Source: Palsa-459 sp035510855
GTDB taxonomy: Bacteria > Actinomycetota > Acidimicrobiia > Acidimicrobiales > RAAP-2
DNA: 42,337 nt
NCBI GenBank assembly: GCA_035510855.1
Contig: DATKGG010000021.1
Coordinates: 1-42,337, forward strand
Direction of reading: 5' to 3'
Shown here: positions 27,848 through 36,085 of the stretch, piece after piece
How positions within the stretch are numbered: the first letter of the stretch is position 1
Layout of the letters: each line of letters starts with the position of its first letter
The notes under the pieces: model-generated
Databases searched by the model: none
What the model was told of the DNA's origin: nothing
What the model saw: only the letters and a program-made list of their open reading frames with translations
Position numbers and translations under genes: made by a program

Positions 27848-28686
27848 GCCGGGCCCCCGTTGCGCTCGTAGACGAGTCGCAGCCCGTGCAGCGTCAGCCA
27901 CGGCTCGACGTAGTCGGTCGAGTTCGTGTACGGGGCGATCAGCGAGGAGAGCCCGCCCGTGAGCACGATCGTCGACTCGCCGAGAGTCTGCTCGAAGCGC
28001 TCGCACATCCCGTCGACCTGGGCGGCGAAGCCGTAGAGCACGCCGGACTGGATCGCCTCTTCGGTCGACTGGCCAACGACGGCGCGCGGCTCCACGAGTT
28101 CGACGGCGCGCAGGGCCGCGGCGTGGGTGTACAGGGCGTCGAGGGAGATCGCCACACCCGGGGCGATCGCGCCGCCCAGGTACTCGCCGTCCGACGAGAT
28201 CGCGTCGAAGGTTGTCGCCGTGCCGAGGTCGACGACGACGCACGGGCCGCCGTAGAGGTCGAAGGCCCCGACCGCGTTGGCGATCCGGTCCGCACCCACC
28301 TCCTTCGGGTTGGCGTAGAGGATCGGCATGCCGGACTTGGTGCCGGGCCCGAGCACGACGCAGTGCGCAGCGGGGAGCCAGCGTGACGCCATGCGACGCA
28401 GCTGACCGGTCACCTCGGGGACCGAGGAGCTGATCGCGACGCCCGACACGGTCGCGACCAGGTCGAGGCCCTCGAGGTCGAGAAGCTGGGTGATGACGAC
28501 GGCGTACTCGTCGGTGGTGCGCGACGAGGCCGTCGAGAGGCGCCAGTGGAATGCGAGCCCTCGGGCGGACTCCCCCTCCGAGGCGATCGCGGCGCTCGCG
28601 CTGTGGCCGTTCGGCGAGGGCTCGCCGTCACGGGCGTAGAGGCCCACGACAGTCTCGGTGTTGCCGACGTCGATCGCGAGCAGCAT
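27844..28686 (-). CDS. coaX: Type III pantothenate kinase
   Basis: A 280-residue ASKHA-fold kinase that phosphorylates pantothenate, the first step of CoA synthesis. Signatures: LLAIDVGNTETVVGLY at the N-terminus, NPKEVGADRIANAVGAF, and VVVDLGTATTFDAISSDGEY. Compared with typical CoaX, an extra Ser/Gly/Ala-rich stretch of about 20 residues lies after the first strand (DGEPSPNGHSASAAIASEGE), probably a surface loop. ATG 28686 lies 7 nt after the nadC stop, with GAGGGA before it. With panC in the same operon it links pantothenate synthesis to CoA. Confidence 0.95.
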   Translation of the reverse strand: MLLAIDVGNTETVVGLYARDGEPSPNGHSASAAIASEGESARGLAFHWRLSTASSRTTDEYAVVITQLLDLEGLDLVATVSGVAISSSVPEVTGQLRRMASRWLPAAHCVVLGPGTKSGMPILYANPKEVGADRIANAVGAFDLYGGPCVVVDLGTATTFDAISSDGEYLGGAIAPGVAISLDALYTHAAALRAVELVEPRAVVGQSTEEAIQSGVLYGFAAQVDGMCERFEQTLGESTIVLTGGLSSLIAPYTNSTDYVEPWLTLHGLRLVYERNGGPA

Positions 28687-28693
28687 CACGACA

Positions 28694-29584
28694 TCATCCC
28701 TCGTGCAGGTCGAGACCCAGGTCGAGGATGCGAACGCTGTGCGTGAGGGCACCGGAGCTCACGGCGTCGACGCCGGCGGCGGCGAAGGCGGGCGCGGTCG
28801 CCACGGTGATGCCCCCCGAGGCCTCGACGAACGTCTCGGGCCGCGCCACTCGGATCCGCGCGACGCACTCGGCGACCAAGTCGGGATCCATGTTGTCGAG
28901 CAGCACCGCGGTCGCGCCCGCGGCGATGGCCTCGTCGGCCTGGCCCTCGGTGTCGCACTCGACCTCGATCCGCGTCGACGGGTACCGACTGGCTGCCTCG
29001 CGCACCGCGTCGGTGATCGACATGACGCCAAGATGGTTGTCCTTCAAGAGGATCGCGTCAGAGAGCGACGATCGGTGGTTGGTACCGCCACCGGCGCGCA
29101 CCGCGGCCTTCTCGAGGGCGCGCAGTCCCGGCGTGGTCTTGCGCGTGTCGAGCACGGCCACGTGCTCGTTCACGGCGTGCACGGCATCGACCAGGGTGCG
29201 CGTCGCCGTCGCGATCCCCGAGAGGTGGCACAGGAAGTTGAGCGCGGTGCGCTCCGCCGCGACGATCGACCGCATGGAGCCCGTGACCGTCGCGATCACG
29301 TCGCCGCCAGCGACTCGGTCCCCGTCGTGGAGGTGAAACTCCACCTGGAGCGCCAAGTCGACGAAGCGGAACGCGACGACGGCGCACGCCTCGCCGGCGA
29401 GCACGCCGTCCTCTCGCGTGACGATGTCGGCGCTCGCCACGACCGCCTCGTCGATCAGCGCGCCGGTCAGGTCGCCCACGGGTCCCAAGTCCTCGTCCAG
29501 CGCCAGACGAACCGCGCGCTCGACCTCGGCGCTGGGAGGATCGACGTTCACCGCGGCGCCGTCAGGACGAGTCGTCGTTTCCAC
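28694..29584 (-). CDS. nadC: Nicotinate-nucleotide pyrophosphorylase (carboxylating)
   Basis: A 296-residue quinolinate phosphoribosyltransferase that makes nicotinate mononucleotide from quinolinate and PRPP. Typical segments are ALDEDLGPVGDLTGALI, ERTALNFLCHLSGIATATR, VLDTRKTTPGLRALEKAAVR, LKDNHLG and VEASGGI. The start at 29584 overlaps the nadB 3' end by 37 nt; a GTG at codon 12 would shorten this overlap to a few bases and is an alternative. nadA is not in this window. Confidence 0.95.
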   Translation of the reverse strand: METTTRPDGAAVNVDPPSAEVERAVRLALDEDLGPVGDLTGALIDEAVVASADIVTREDGVLAGEACAVVAFRFVDLALQVEFHLHDGDRVAGGDVIATVTGSMRSIVAAERTALNFLCHLSGIATATRTLVDAVHAVNEHVAVLDTRKTTPGLRALEKAAVRAGGGTNHRSSLSDAILLKDNHLGVMSITDAVREAASRYPSTRIEVECDTEGQADEAIAAGATAVLLDNMDPDLVAECVARIRVARPETFVEASGGITVATAPAFAAAGVDAVSSGALTHSVRILDLGLDLHEG

Positions 29585-31107
29585 TCGTCGAGGGCCAAGG
29601 GGAACTCCTCTCGCACGTGACAGCCCCTCGACTCCTCTCGGCGCAGGGCGGCGGTCAAGAGCGCCTCGGCGCAGGTGACGAGGTTCGCGAGCTCGGCAGC
29701 CGCCGGGCCGTTGCCGGTCGCCGCGCCGCTCGCCGCAGCCACCGCCGCACGCGCGGAGTGCAGGCTCGTGGCGGAGCGCACCACGCCCGCGCCCCTCGTC
29801 ATCGCGCGCTGCAGCCCTCGTCGGGCTTCGGCGACGTCCCGCGTCGCGCCCGCGCTCGACGAGCTGATCGCCGCGATGCCCACCGGGAGCATGGGGATGC
29901 CGCCCTCGCGACCGAGCAGTGCGCGCATCGCGCCTGTTGGCGACGGCCCGCGCTTCCCGGACTCGATGCCGTCGGTCAGGCGCGCCGCGAAGACCATGCC
30001 CTCGAGCAGCGAGTTCGACGCGAGGCGGTTCGCGCCGTGCACCCCGGTGCAGGCGACCTCGCCGACCGCGAAGAGTCCTTCCATCGCCGTCGCGCCGTCG
30101 AGGTCCGTCACGATGCCGCCCGCCAGGTGGTGAGCGGCCGGGGCGATGGGCAGCCAGTCCGTCGAGGGGTCAAGGCCGGCCTCCGCGAGGCTCGTCGAGA
30201 GCGTCGGGAACCGAGCTGCGAACTCCTCGAGCCCCGTCGCGTCCAGCCACAGGTGCGAGACGTCGTCACGCGCCATCTCCGACGCCATCGCGCGGCTGAC
30301 CACCGCGCGAGAGGCGAGCTCGTCGACGAAGCGGTCGCCAGCGGCGTTCCGCAGGAGTGCGCCGTGCCCGCGCAGCGCCTCGGAGAGCAAGGGGCGCGGC
30401 ATCGCGGGGTGGTGCAGCGCGGTCGGGTGGAACTGCATGAACTCGACGTCGGCGACGGGCACGCCCGCGCGCAGTGCGATCGCGAGTCCGTCGCCGGTCG
30501 CGGCGTGCGGATTGGTCGTGACCTCGAAGAGCTGGCCAGCGCCACCGGTCGCAAGGACGACCACCGAGGACTCGAGCTCGTGGCGGCCGGTCTCGTCGCG
30601 CACGGCGACACCGCGGCAGACGCCCTCTTCGACCAAGAGGTCGACCGCGACGGCGTGCTCGCGGATCTCCGACACCGTCCCCTGGGTCGCAGCCACGAGC
30701 GCTCGCTCGACCTCTGCGCCCGTCGCCGCCCCGCCGGCGTGGAGGATCCTCGCGTGGGAGTGCCCTCCCTCCCTGGCACGCTGCAGGGCGCCCGATGCCT
30801 CTCGGTCGAACACCGCGCCGAGTGCGATGAGCTCTTCCACCCGCGCCGGGCCCTCGTCGACGAGGACCCGGACGGCGTCGACGTCGCAGAGTCCCGCGCC
30901 AGCCTGCAGCGTGTCGGCAAGGTGCGAGTCGGTCGAGTCCTCGTCGTCGTGCAGGACCGCAGCGACGCCGCCCTGTGCCCAGCGCGTGGTCGTCTCGGCC
31001 AGCGCTGCCTTCGTGACCACGCCGACTTTGATGCCGGCGTCAGCAAGCCGCACGGCGACCGACAATCCGGCCACGCCGCTCCCGACAACCAGGGCGTCCA
31101 CGGCCAT
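29548..31107 (-). CDS. nadB: L-aspartate oxidase
   Basis: A 519-residue FAD enzyme that oxidises L-aspartate to iminoaspartate, the first step of de novo NAD synthesis. The FAD-binding start is ALVVGSGVAGLSVAVRLADA. Later come TRWAQGGVAAVL, the active-site region FMQFHPTALHHP, HHLAGGIVTDLDGA and GANRLASNSLLEGMVFA, all hallmarks of NadB. The frame is open further upstream, but ATG 31107 gives the proper N-terminus and shares one base with the panC stop. A C-terminal domain of about 100 residues is present, less conserved as usual. Confidence 0.96.
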   Translation of the reverse strand: MAVDALVVGSGVAGLSVAVRLADAGIKVGVVTKAALAETTTRWAQGGVAAVLHDDEDSTDSHLADTLQAGAGLCDVDAVRVLVDEGPARVEELIALGAVFDREASGALQRAREGGHSHARILHAGGAATGAEVERALVAATQGTVSEIREHAVAVDLLVEEGVCRGVAVRDETGRHELESSVVVLATGGAGQLFEVTTNPHAATGDGLAIALRAGVPVADVEFMQFHPTALHHPAMPRPLLSEALRGHGALLRNAAGDRFVDELASRAVVSRAMASEMARDDVSHLWLDATGLEEFAARFPTLSTSLAEAGLDPSTDWLPIAPAAHHLAGGIVTDLDGATAMEGLFAVGEVACTGVHGANRLASNSLLEGMVFAARLTDGIESGKRGPSPTGAMRALLGREGGIPMLPVGIAAISSSSAGATRDVAEARRGLQRAMTRGAGVVRSATSLHSARAAVAAASGAATGNGPAAAELANLVTCAEALLTAALRREESRGCHVREEFPLALDEWKRRLVLTAPR

Positions 31108-31973
31108 CAGCCCCGCCCGACCTCGGCCTCGAGGTTGTCCAGCAGTCGCACGCCCTCGACGGCGCCGGCGATGAGGAGGCGGACCCGCGCGCCGGCGGCC
31201 GCCTCGGAAAGGGCCCCAAGTGAGTCGGGGTCCACGGCCGCAGCGTATGCCAGCAGGAGGTCGGGCTCGTCGCTCCCGACTCGCCACATCGCCGCGGTCG
31301 CGGCCCGGACGGTCTCGCCGCGCTCGAGCGCATCGCGCCCGGCTCGCAGCGCGCGGTGCAGCGCACGAGCCGAGACCCGGCCGTGGTCGCTGAGCCGCGC
31401 GTTGCGGCTCGAGAGTGCCACGCCGTCGTCCTCGCGCACGATGGGGCACCCGACGATCTCGGCTGCGAGCGAGAGGTCCTCCACAACGCGACGCACGACG
31501 CAGAGCTGCTGGTAGTCCTTCTCGCCGAAGTAGGCGACGCACGCACCGGTGAGCACGAGCAGCTTCGCGACCACCGTGGCGACCCCGTCGAAGTGCCCTG
31601 GTCGGTCCGCGCCCTCCAGGGTCTCGACGACGTCCGCGACGTGGATCGTCGTGCTCGGTGACGGCCACCTCGGCCACATCTCGTCGGTCGAGGGGACGAG
31701 CACGGCGGTGACCCCGGCGCGCCGCGCGACCTCGAGGTCGTCGGTGAGGTTCAAGCGGTACGCCGCGAAGTCCGCCGGGTCGTTGAACTGGAGCGGGTTC
31801 ACGAAGATCGTCGCCAGTGCGACGTCGCACTCGGCACGGGCACGCTCGAAGAGCGAGACGTGCCCGGCGTGCAGCGCGCCCATCGTCATCGTGAGCCCGA
31901 TCGTGGCGCCGCCAGCCCGCAGCTCTGCGGTGCGCTCGCGCCACTGCGTGAGCGAGGCGACGACCTCGGTCAC
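31107..31973 (-). CDS. panC: Pantoate-beta-alanine ligase (pantothenate synthetase)
   Basis: A 288-residue enzyme that joins pantoate and beta-alanine with ATP. The nucleotide-binding HxGH is in LTMTMGALHAGHVSLFERAR; IFVNPLQFNDPADFAAY, YFGEKDYQQLCVVRR and DGVALSSRNARLS (KMSKS-like) follow. The GTG start comes directly after the TAG of the preceding gene. panD is absent from the cluster, so beta-alanine must come from elsewhere. Confidence 0.96.
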   Translation of the reverse strand: MTEVVASLTQWRERTAELRAGGATIGLTMTMGALHAGHVSLFERARAECDVALATIFVNPLQFNDPADFAAYRLNLTDDLEVARRAGVTAVLVPSTDEMWPRWPSPSTTIHVADVVETLEGADRPGHFDGVATVVAKLLVLTGACVAYFGEKDYQQLCVVRRVVEDLSLAAEIVGCPIVREDDGVALSSRNARLSDHGRVSARALHRALRAGRDALERGETVRAATAAMWRVGSDEPDLLLAYAAAVDPDSLGALSEAAAGARVRLLIAGAVEGVRLLDNLEAEVGRG

Positions 31974-32747
31974 CTAGTGCGCGACGTCGGCGGCGGTGAC
32001 CCTCTCGAGTACGTCGAGCGGCGGCGAGACGGTCTGGCCCGGCGCCGCGAGCTCGAGGCAGAGCGCGACGCACGCGCCATAGGTGGCGCGCTCCTGGGGT
32101 GCCAGGGCGTCGAGATGCCGGACGATCGTCGACCAGTCGCCCCTCGAGGCGGGACCGGTCAGCGCACCGCGGGGACCGAGCGTTGCCACGTCGTCGATCG
32201 CCGCTCGTGCGAGCCCGAGGAATGCCGCCACGTCGAGGCCGATCGAAGAGGCGAGCCGCTCGACTTGTCCGAGCAACGCCACGACGTGGTTCGCCGCAAT
32301 GCACGCCGCCGCGTGGTACGCCGCGCGATCCTCATCTGCGACCGCGACCACGCGCGCGTCGAGGCTTGTGGCGATCACGGTGGCAAGCACGTCGCCCGCG
32401 ACGGCGATGGTGACGCCCCCGAGGAGTCGATCGGCGCCAATGTCGGCGGTCGGGAGCGGCACGAGCGGGTGCAGGGACGCGCGGCGCTCGTGCGGGGCGA
32501 GCACATCGAGCCCGAGCGAGCCCGACAAGTGCAGCACGACGCACGACGGGCGCGGCGTGACGAGCTCGGCGACGATCGCGATCTCGTCGTCGGGGACCGC
32601 GAGGATCAGTGCGTCCACGCCGTCGGCGGCCGCCGAGATGTCGTCGCGTCGGCCGAGGGGGCCGTCGACGAGGTGCCCCGTGCGACGGAGTGCCTCGGCG
32701 AAGGACGTGCCGGCCCTGCCAGGGCCAATGATCCGAATCGACGCCAT
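31974..32747 (-). CDS. Rossmann-fold protein with DUF2520 domain
   Basis: A 257-residue two-domain protein. The N-terminal Rossmann domain opens with IRIIGPGRAGTSFAEALRR and continues with LILAVPDDEIAIVAELV, an NADP-type dinucleotide site like that of 6-phosphogluconate-dehydrogenase-fold reductases. The C-terminal DUF2520 domain contains ACIAANHVVALLGQ and LTGPASRGDWSTIVRHLDAL. Homologues are often next to panC. A ketopantoate-reductase-like role in pantothenate synthesis is a reasonable inference but unproven here. ATG 32747 is preceded by GAGGGGG. A TACACT box near 32803-32808 on the minus strand, in the 3' end of folK, could be an internal promoter. Confidence 0.85.
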   Translation of the reverse strand: MASIRIIGPGRAGTSFAEALRRTGHLVDGPLGRRDDISAAADGVDALILAVPDDEIAIVAELVTPRPSCVVLHLSGSLGLDVLAPHERRASLHPLVPLPTADIGADRLLGGVTIAVAGDVLATVIATSLDARVVAVADEDRAAYHAAACIAANHVVALLGQVERLASSIGLDVAAFLGLARAAIDDVATLGPRGALTGPASRGDWSTIVRHLDALAPQERATYGACVALCLELAAPGQTVSPPLDVLERVTAADVAH

Positions 32748-32787
32748 TTTCCCCCTCTTGCGTTCCGGCCCTCTCGGTGCCGTTCGC

Positions 32788-33252
32788 TCAGCGGAACTCG
32801 TCCAGTGTACCGACACGGGCGACCTCGCCCACGGCGCCGTCGAGCACCCCCGGCCCGACGAGGTGCGGCGCGAGCTCGCCGAGCGGCTCCAGCACGAATC
32901 GACGCTCGAACATCCTCGGGTGTGGCACCTCCAGGTCGGCTTCGGCGACGACGAGGTCCCCGACCAAGAGCACGTCAGCGTCGAGCGTGCGAGGCCCGAA
33001 CCGCACGCCTCGGATCCGTCCGGCGGCAGCCTCGGCACGCCGGCAGCGCTCGAGCAGCGAGCGCGGCGTCGCGGACGTCTCGAGCTCGACGACCAGGTTC
33101 AGGTACGGCCCCTGGACCGGGCCGCCCACGGGCTCGGTCTCGTAGACCGACGAGGTGCGGCACTCGTCGGTCGCCGCCACCACCTCGACGCCGAGTCGGA
33201 GCCACCGAGCGCGGTCCCCGAGGTTGCTGCCAAGCGACAGGTAGGCGAGCAC
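32788..33252 (-). CDS. folK: 2-amino-4-hydroxy-6-hydroxymethyldihydropteridine pyrophosphokinase
   Basis: A 154-residue enzyme that transfers pyrophosphate from ATP to hydroxymethyldihydropterin in folate synthesis. Signatures are AYLSLGSNLGDRARWL, VYETEPVGGPVQGPYLN, RFGPRTLDADVLLVGD and PHPRMFERRFVLEPLGELAP. The GTG start comes directly after the folB TAG codon. It ends about 40 nt before the DUF2520 gene, the largest gap in this operon. Confidence 0.96.
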   Translation of the reverse strand: MLAYLSLGSNLGDRARWLRLGVEVVAATDECRTSSVYETEPVGGPVQGPYLNLVVELETSATPRSLLERCRRAEAAAGRIRGVRFGPRTLDADVLLVGDLVVAEADLEVPHPRMFERRFVLEPLGELAPHLVGPGVLDGAVGEVARVGTLDEFR

Positions 33253-33615
33253 CTAGCGGGCGAGCCGCCGCCGCACCCCGGCGGTCGCGACGTCGAGGGG
33301 AATCGGCGGGCGCAGCTTCGTGACAGCCACGGTCACCGCGTCGATCCGATCGTCGAGCGCGAGCACCGCCCGACCCGCGACCTCCGAGGCGTGCTCGACC
33401 AGCCGCGGCGCCGCGTCGATGATCGCCGCCGCAGCTACCTCGCACACGAGCGCGTACGACACCGTGTCGTCGAGATCGTCGCTCGCACCGGCTCGGCCCG
33501 CGTCGAGCTCGACGTCGAGGTCGACAGTGAGCGGCTGGAGCGATCGTCGCTCCTCGTCGTCGACGCCGCAGATCGCGACGACCCGCAGGCCGCGAACCTC
33601 GATCGTGTCGGGCAC
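33253..33615 (-). CDS. folB: Dihydroneopterin aldolase
   Basis: A 120-residue enzyme cleaving dihydroneopterin to hydroxymethyldihydropterin and glycolaldehyde. It begins DTIEVRGLRVVAICGVDDEE with the conserved family start, then LQPLTVDLDVELD, DTVSYALVCE and VTVAVTKLRPPIPLDV. Length is normal. The GTG start follows the stop of the phosphatase-like gene by 3 nt. Confidence 0.94.
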   Translation of the reverse strand: MPDTIEVRGLRVVAICGVDDEERRSLQPLTVDLDVELDAGRAGASDDLDDTVSYALVCEVAAAAIIDAAPRLVEHASEVAGRAVLALDDRIDAVTVAVTKLRPPIPLDVATAGVRRRLAR

Positions 33616-33618
33616 GGC

Positions 33619-34122
33619 TCAGTCCGAGCTGGGCGGACCCGAGTCAGCCACGAGGGCGCGGCCGTCGGGGCCCATCGATCGCTCCAAGAGGTGCTCCACG
33701 GCGCTGATCGCGGCCGGCCCCTGGACGATCCGGCCCGACCAGCACAGGTAACCCGCGACCACGCCCATGACGCGGTCACCCAGCTCGTCGCCGTGAAGCA
33801 GGACCTGTCGACCTGCGCCCAGCGCCATGTCGAGATCGAAGTAGCACTCCTTGAGCGCGAGCTTGCGGTCGCCGACGAGCGGGATCGGGTGGTGGCCCCA
33901 CTCGAGCTCGTGCGTCGTGTACGCGGACAGGTTCGACGGCGCGGGCAGGATCGACACCACGCGGTCGAAGCCCTGCGCGCGAAGCCACAGCAGCTCCTCT
34001 TCCCGGCGGACCTTGCGGTGCGACGCGCCGAAGCCCCCAGGCCGCTCGGACACCGCGAACCGGTCCCTTATCACCCACGTGAAGTTCCGCGGGCAGATCC
34101 CCGCAGCCCACTTGCCCTTCAT
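33619..34122 (-). CDS. Dual-specificity-phosphatase-like protein lacking the catalytic Cys, inside the folate operon
   Basis: A 167-residue protein between folP and folB. The fold looks like a dual-specificity/tyrosine phosphatase: FTWVIRDRFAVSERPGG near the N-terminus, EELLWLRAQGFDRVVSILP in the middle, and VLLHGDELGDRVMGVVAGYL where the P-loop HCxxGxxR is expected. There the Cys is Gly and the loop reads HGDELGDR, so the normal Cys-dependent chemistry is impossible. ATG 34122 overlaps the folP stop by 4 nt. Conserved placement would suggest a folate role, perhaps at the dihydroneopterin triphosphate step, or a binding or regulatory function. Function is unproven. Confidence 0.7.
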   Translation of the reverse strand: MKGKWAAGICPRNFTWVIRDRFAVSERPGGFGASHRKVRREEELLWLRAQGFDRVVSILPAPSNLSAYTTHELEWGHHPIPLVGDRKLALKECYFDLDMALGAGRQVLLHGDELGDRVMGVVAGYLCWSGRIVQGPAAISAVEHLLERSMGPDGRALVADSGPPSSD

Positions 34123-34916
34123 GCCGCCTCCCCATCTGCGACGAGTGCCGCCGCCTGCGCTGTTGCGGCGACGTCGTGGACTCGCACCACGTCGACGCCA
34201 CAGGCCATCGCGAACGTCGCCATGGCGAGCGATCCCTCGAACCTCTCATCGGCGTCCAAGGGGCCGCCATGTGGCAGCGAGCCCAAGAACCGCTTCCGGC
34301 TGGCTCCCACGAGAACGCCGAATCCCTCGTCGTGAGACGCCTCGCACAGCTCGTCGAGCCTCGCGAGGAGCGCCAGGTTGTCCGCGACACCCTTGCCGAA
34401 CCCGATGCCGGGATCGACGTAGAGCTCGTCGACGCCCAGCTCTCTGGCGGCTCGGGCCGCGCCGAGCACGTGTCGGCGCACCTCATCGACGATGGCCGGG
34501 CCGATCGGCTCGGGGGCGCCCTGTGCGGGGATCCCCCGGTGGTGCATGGCCACCCAGCCGACCCCGAGCTCGGCGGACAGGTAGCCGAGCGCTCCGCCGA
34601 CGTCGTTCAGGAGCGTCGCTCCCGCCGCGACGGCGGCTCGCGCGACCCGGGGCTTCACGGTGTCGACGGACACCCGGCCGAGGCCGGCCAGGGCCTCGAT
34701 GACCGGGACGACCCGGGCGATCTCCTCGGCCTCGTCGACGGGCGTGGCGCCGGGTCGCGTGGACTCACCACCGACGTCGACGATGCGCGCGCCCTCTGCG
34801 AACAGTCGACGGCCCCGCTCGATCGCGTCACTCGTGGCCGCCGTCCGCGACCCGGCGTGGAACGAGTCGGGCGTCGCGTTGACCACACCCATCACGATCG
34901 CCCGTCCGCGGCGCAC
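34119..34916 (-). CDS. folP: Dihydropteroate synthase
   Basis: A 265-residue TIM-barrel enzyme joining hydroxymethyldihydropterin diphosphate and p-aminobenzoate; it is the sulfonamide target. Signatures are VMGVVNATPDSFHAGSR, IVDVGGESTRPGATPVDEA, LLNDVGGALG, YVDPGIGFGKG, VGASRKRFLG and a C-terminal VVRVHDVAAT. GTG 34916 immediately follows the folE stop, giving a rather short N-terminus before the first strand. The end overlaps the phosphatase-like gene by 4 nt. Confidence 0.96.
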   Translation of the reverse strand: MRRGRAIVMGVVNATPDSFHAGSRTAATSDAIERGRRLFAEGARIVDVGGESTRPGATPVDEAEEIARVVPVIEALAGLGRVSVDTVKPRVARAAVAAGATLLNDVGGALGYLSAELGVGWVAMHHRGIPAQGAPEPIGPAIVDEVRRHVLGAARAARELGVDELYVDPGIGFGKGVADNLALLARLDELCEASHDEGFGVLVGASRKRFLGSLPHGGPLDADERFEGSLAMATFAMACGVDVVRVHDVAATAQAAALVADGEAA

Positions 34917-35489
34917 TCAGCGCCTCGCGTGCACGAACGCGAGCGCCTCGGCGCGTGTCGCGGCGTCGGATCGGAACGTGCCACGCACCGAGGACGTGAC
35001 CGTCGAGGTGCCGGGCTTGCGCACGCCGCGCATCGACATGCACAGGTGCTCGGCCTCGATCACGACCAGTGCGCCTCGCGGCTGGAGTTCCTCGTCGATC
35101 GCGTCGGCGATGTCGACGGTCATTCGCTCTTGGACCTGGAGCCGGCGCGCGAACCCCTCGACGAGGCGAGCGAGCTTGGAGAGCCCGGTGATCCTGCCGT
35201 CTAAGCCGGGCACGTACGCGATGTGCGCGACACCCATGAACGGCACGAGGTGGTGCTCGCACAGTGACGTGAACGGGATGTCGCGCACCATCACCATCTC
35301 GTCATGCCCGGCCTCGAAGGTGACCCGGAGGTGTCGGGCCGGGTCGGTGTCGATCCCGGTGAACAGCTCTTCGTACATGTCTGCCACACGTCGGGGCGTC
35401 TCGCGCAGCCCCTCTCGCTGGACGTCCTCGCCGATCGCGTCGAGCAGCTCGGCGACCGCGGCGCGAACCCGTTCGACGTCGACGCTCAC
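34917..35489 (-). CDS. folE: GTP cyclohydrolase I
   Basis: A 190-residue zinc enzyme that turns GTP into 7,8-dihydroneopterin triphosphate, the entry to folate. Zinc and active-site residues lie in FTSLCEHHLVPFMGVAHIAY and EAEHLCMSMRGVRKPG; GLSKLARLVEGFARRLQVQE is the other signature. GTG 35489 overlaps the hpt stop by 4 nt (GTGA). In many actinomycetes ftsH separates hpt and folE; here it is missing. Confidence 0.97.
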   Translation of the reverse strand: MSVDVERVRAAVAELLDAIGEDVQREGLRETPRRVADMYEELFTGIDTDPARHLRVTFEAGHDEMVMVRDIPFTSLCEHHLVPFMGVAHIAYVPGLDGRITGLSKLARLVEGFARRLQVQERMTVDIADAIDEELQPRGALVVIEAEHLCMSMRGVRKPGTSTVTSSVRGTFRSDAATRAEALAFVHARR

Positions 35490-36067
35490 GTGCCCACCGA
35501 CTCGGGCCCGACGTAGGTGTAGACGCCCTGGAGGTTCCGAAAGCGCTCCCCGACGTCGAGCCCGTAGCCGACGACGAAGGTCGAGGGGATCGTGAAGCCC
35601 ACGTACTTGAGCGACTGGACGACCCGCTGCTCGCCGTCCTTCAAGAGCAGCGCGCACACCTCGAGGCTGGCGGGGCCACGAGCGCCCAGGTACCGGCGCA
35701 GGTAGTTGAGGGTGAGCCCCGAGTCGACGATGTCCTCGACGACGAGGACGTGGCGGTCCTTCAGGTCCACGTCGAGGTCCTTCACGATCCGCACCACGCC
35801 CGAGGTCGACGTCGCCGTGCCGTAGGACGAGACGGCCATGAAGTCCACCTCGACGGGGAGCTCGATCGAGCGGGCGAGGTCGCTCATGAACAGCATCGCG
35901 CCCTTGAGCACCCCGACGAGGAGCGGCGGGTCGATGGCGTAGTCCTCGGTGATCTTGTGGCCGAGCTCGGCGACTCGTGCAGCGAGCGTGTCGCCGTCGA
36001 CGACGACCTCCCCGAGCGCGTGCGCGGCCCAAGCCGGCGGGGCGTGACTACCGCCGGTGCTGATCAT
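35486..36067 (-). CDS. hpt: Hypoxanthine phosphoribosyltransferase
   Basis: A 193-residue purine-salvage enzyme making IMP or GMP from the base and PRPP. The PRPP-binding loop is VLVVEDIVDSGLTLNYL, preceded by LLVGVLKGAMLFMSDLARSI and FMAVSSYGTATSTSG; the purine-binding end is FVVGYGLDVGERFRNLQGVY. It lies 18 nt after tilS and overlaps folE. The tilS-hpt pair is widely conserved in bacteria. Confidence 0.96.
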   Translation of the reverse strand: MISTGGSHAPPAWAAHALGEVVVDGDTLAARVAELGHKITEDYAIDPPLLVGVLKGAMLFMSDLARSIELPVEVDFMAVSSYGTATSTSGVVRIVKDLDVDLKDRHVLVVEDIVDSGLTLNYLRRYLGARGPASLEVCALLLKDGEQRVVQSLKYVGFTIPSTFVVGYGLDVGERFRNLQGVYTYVGPESVGT

Positions 36068-36085
36068 CCGGCGGAGCGTACCGGC

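Noticed and set aside
29548..32304. Upstream extension of nadB to 918 codons
   Set aside because: The extension runs through panC in another frame; the FAD-binding N-terminus begins at ATG 31107.
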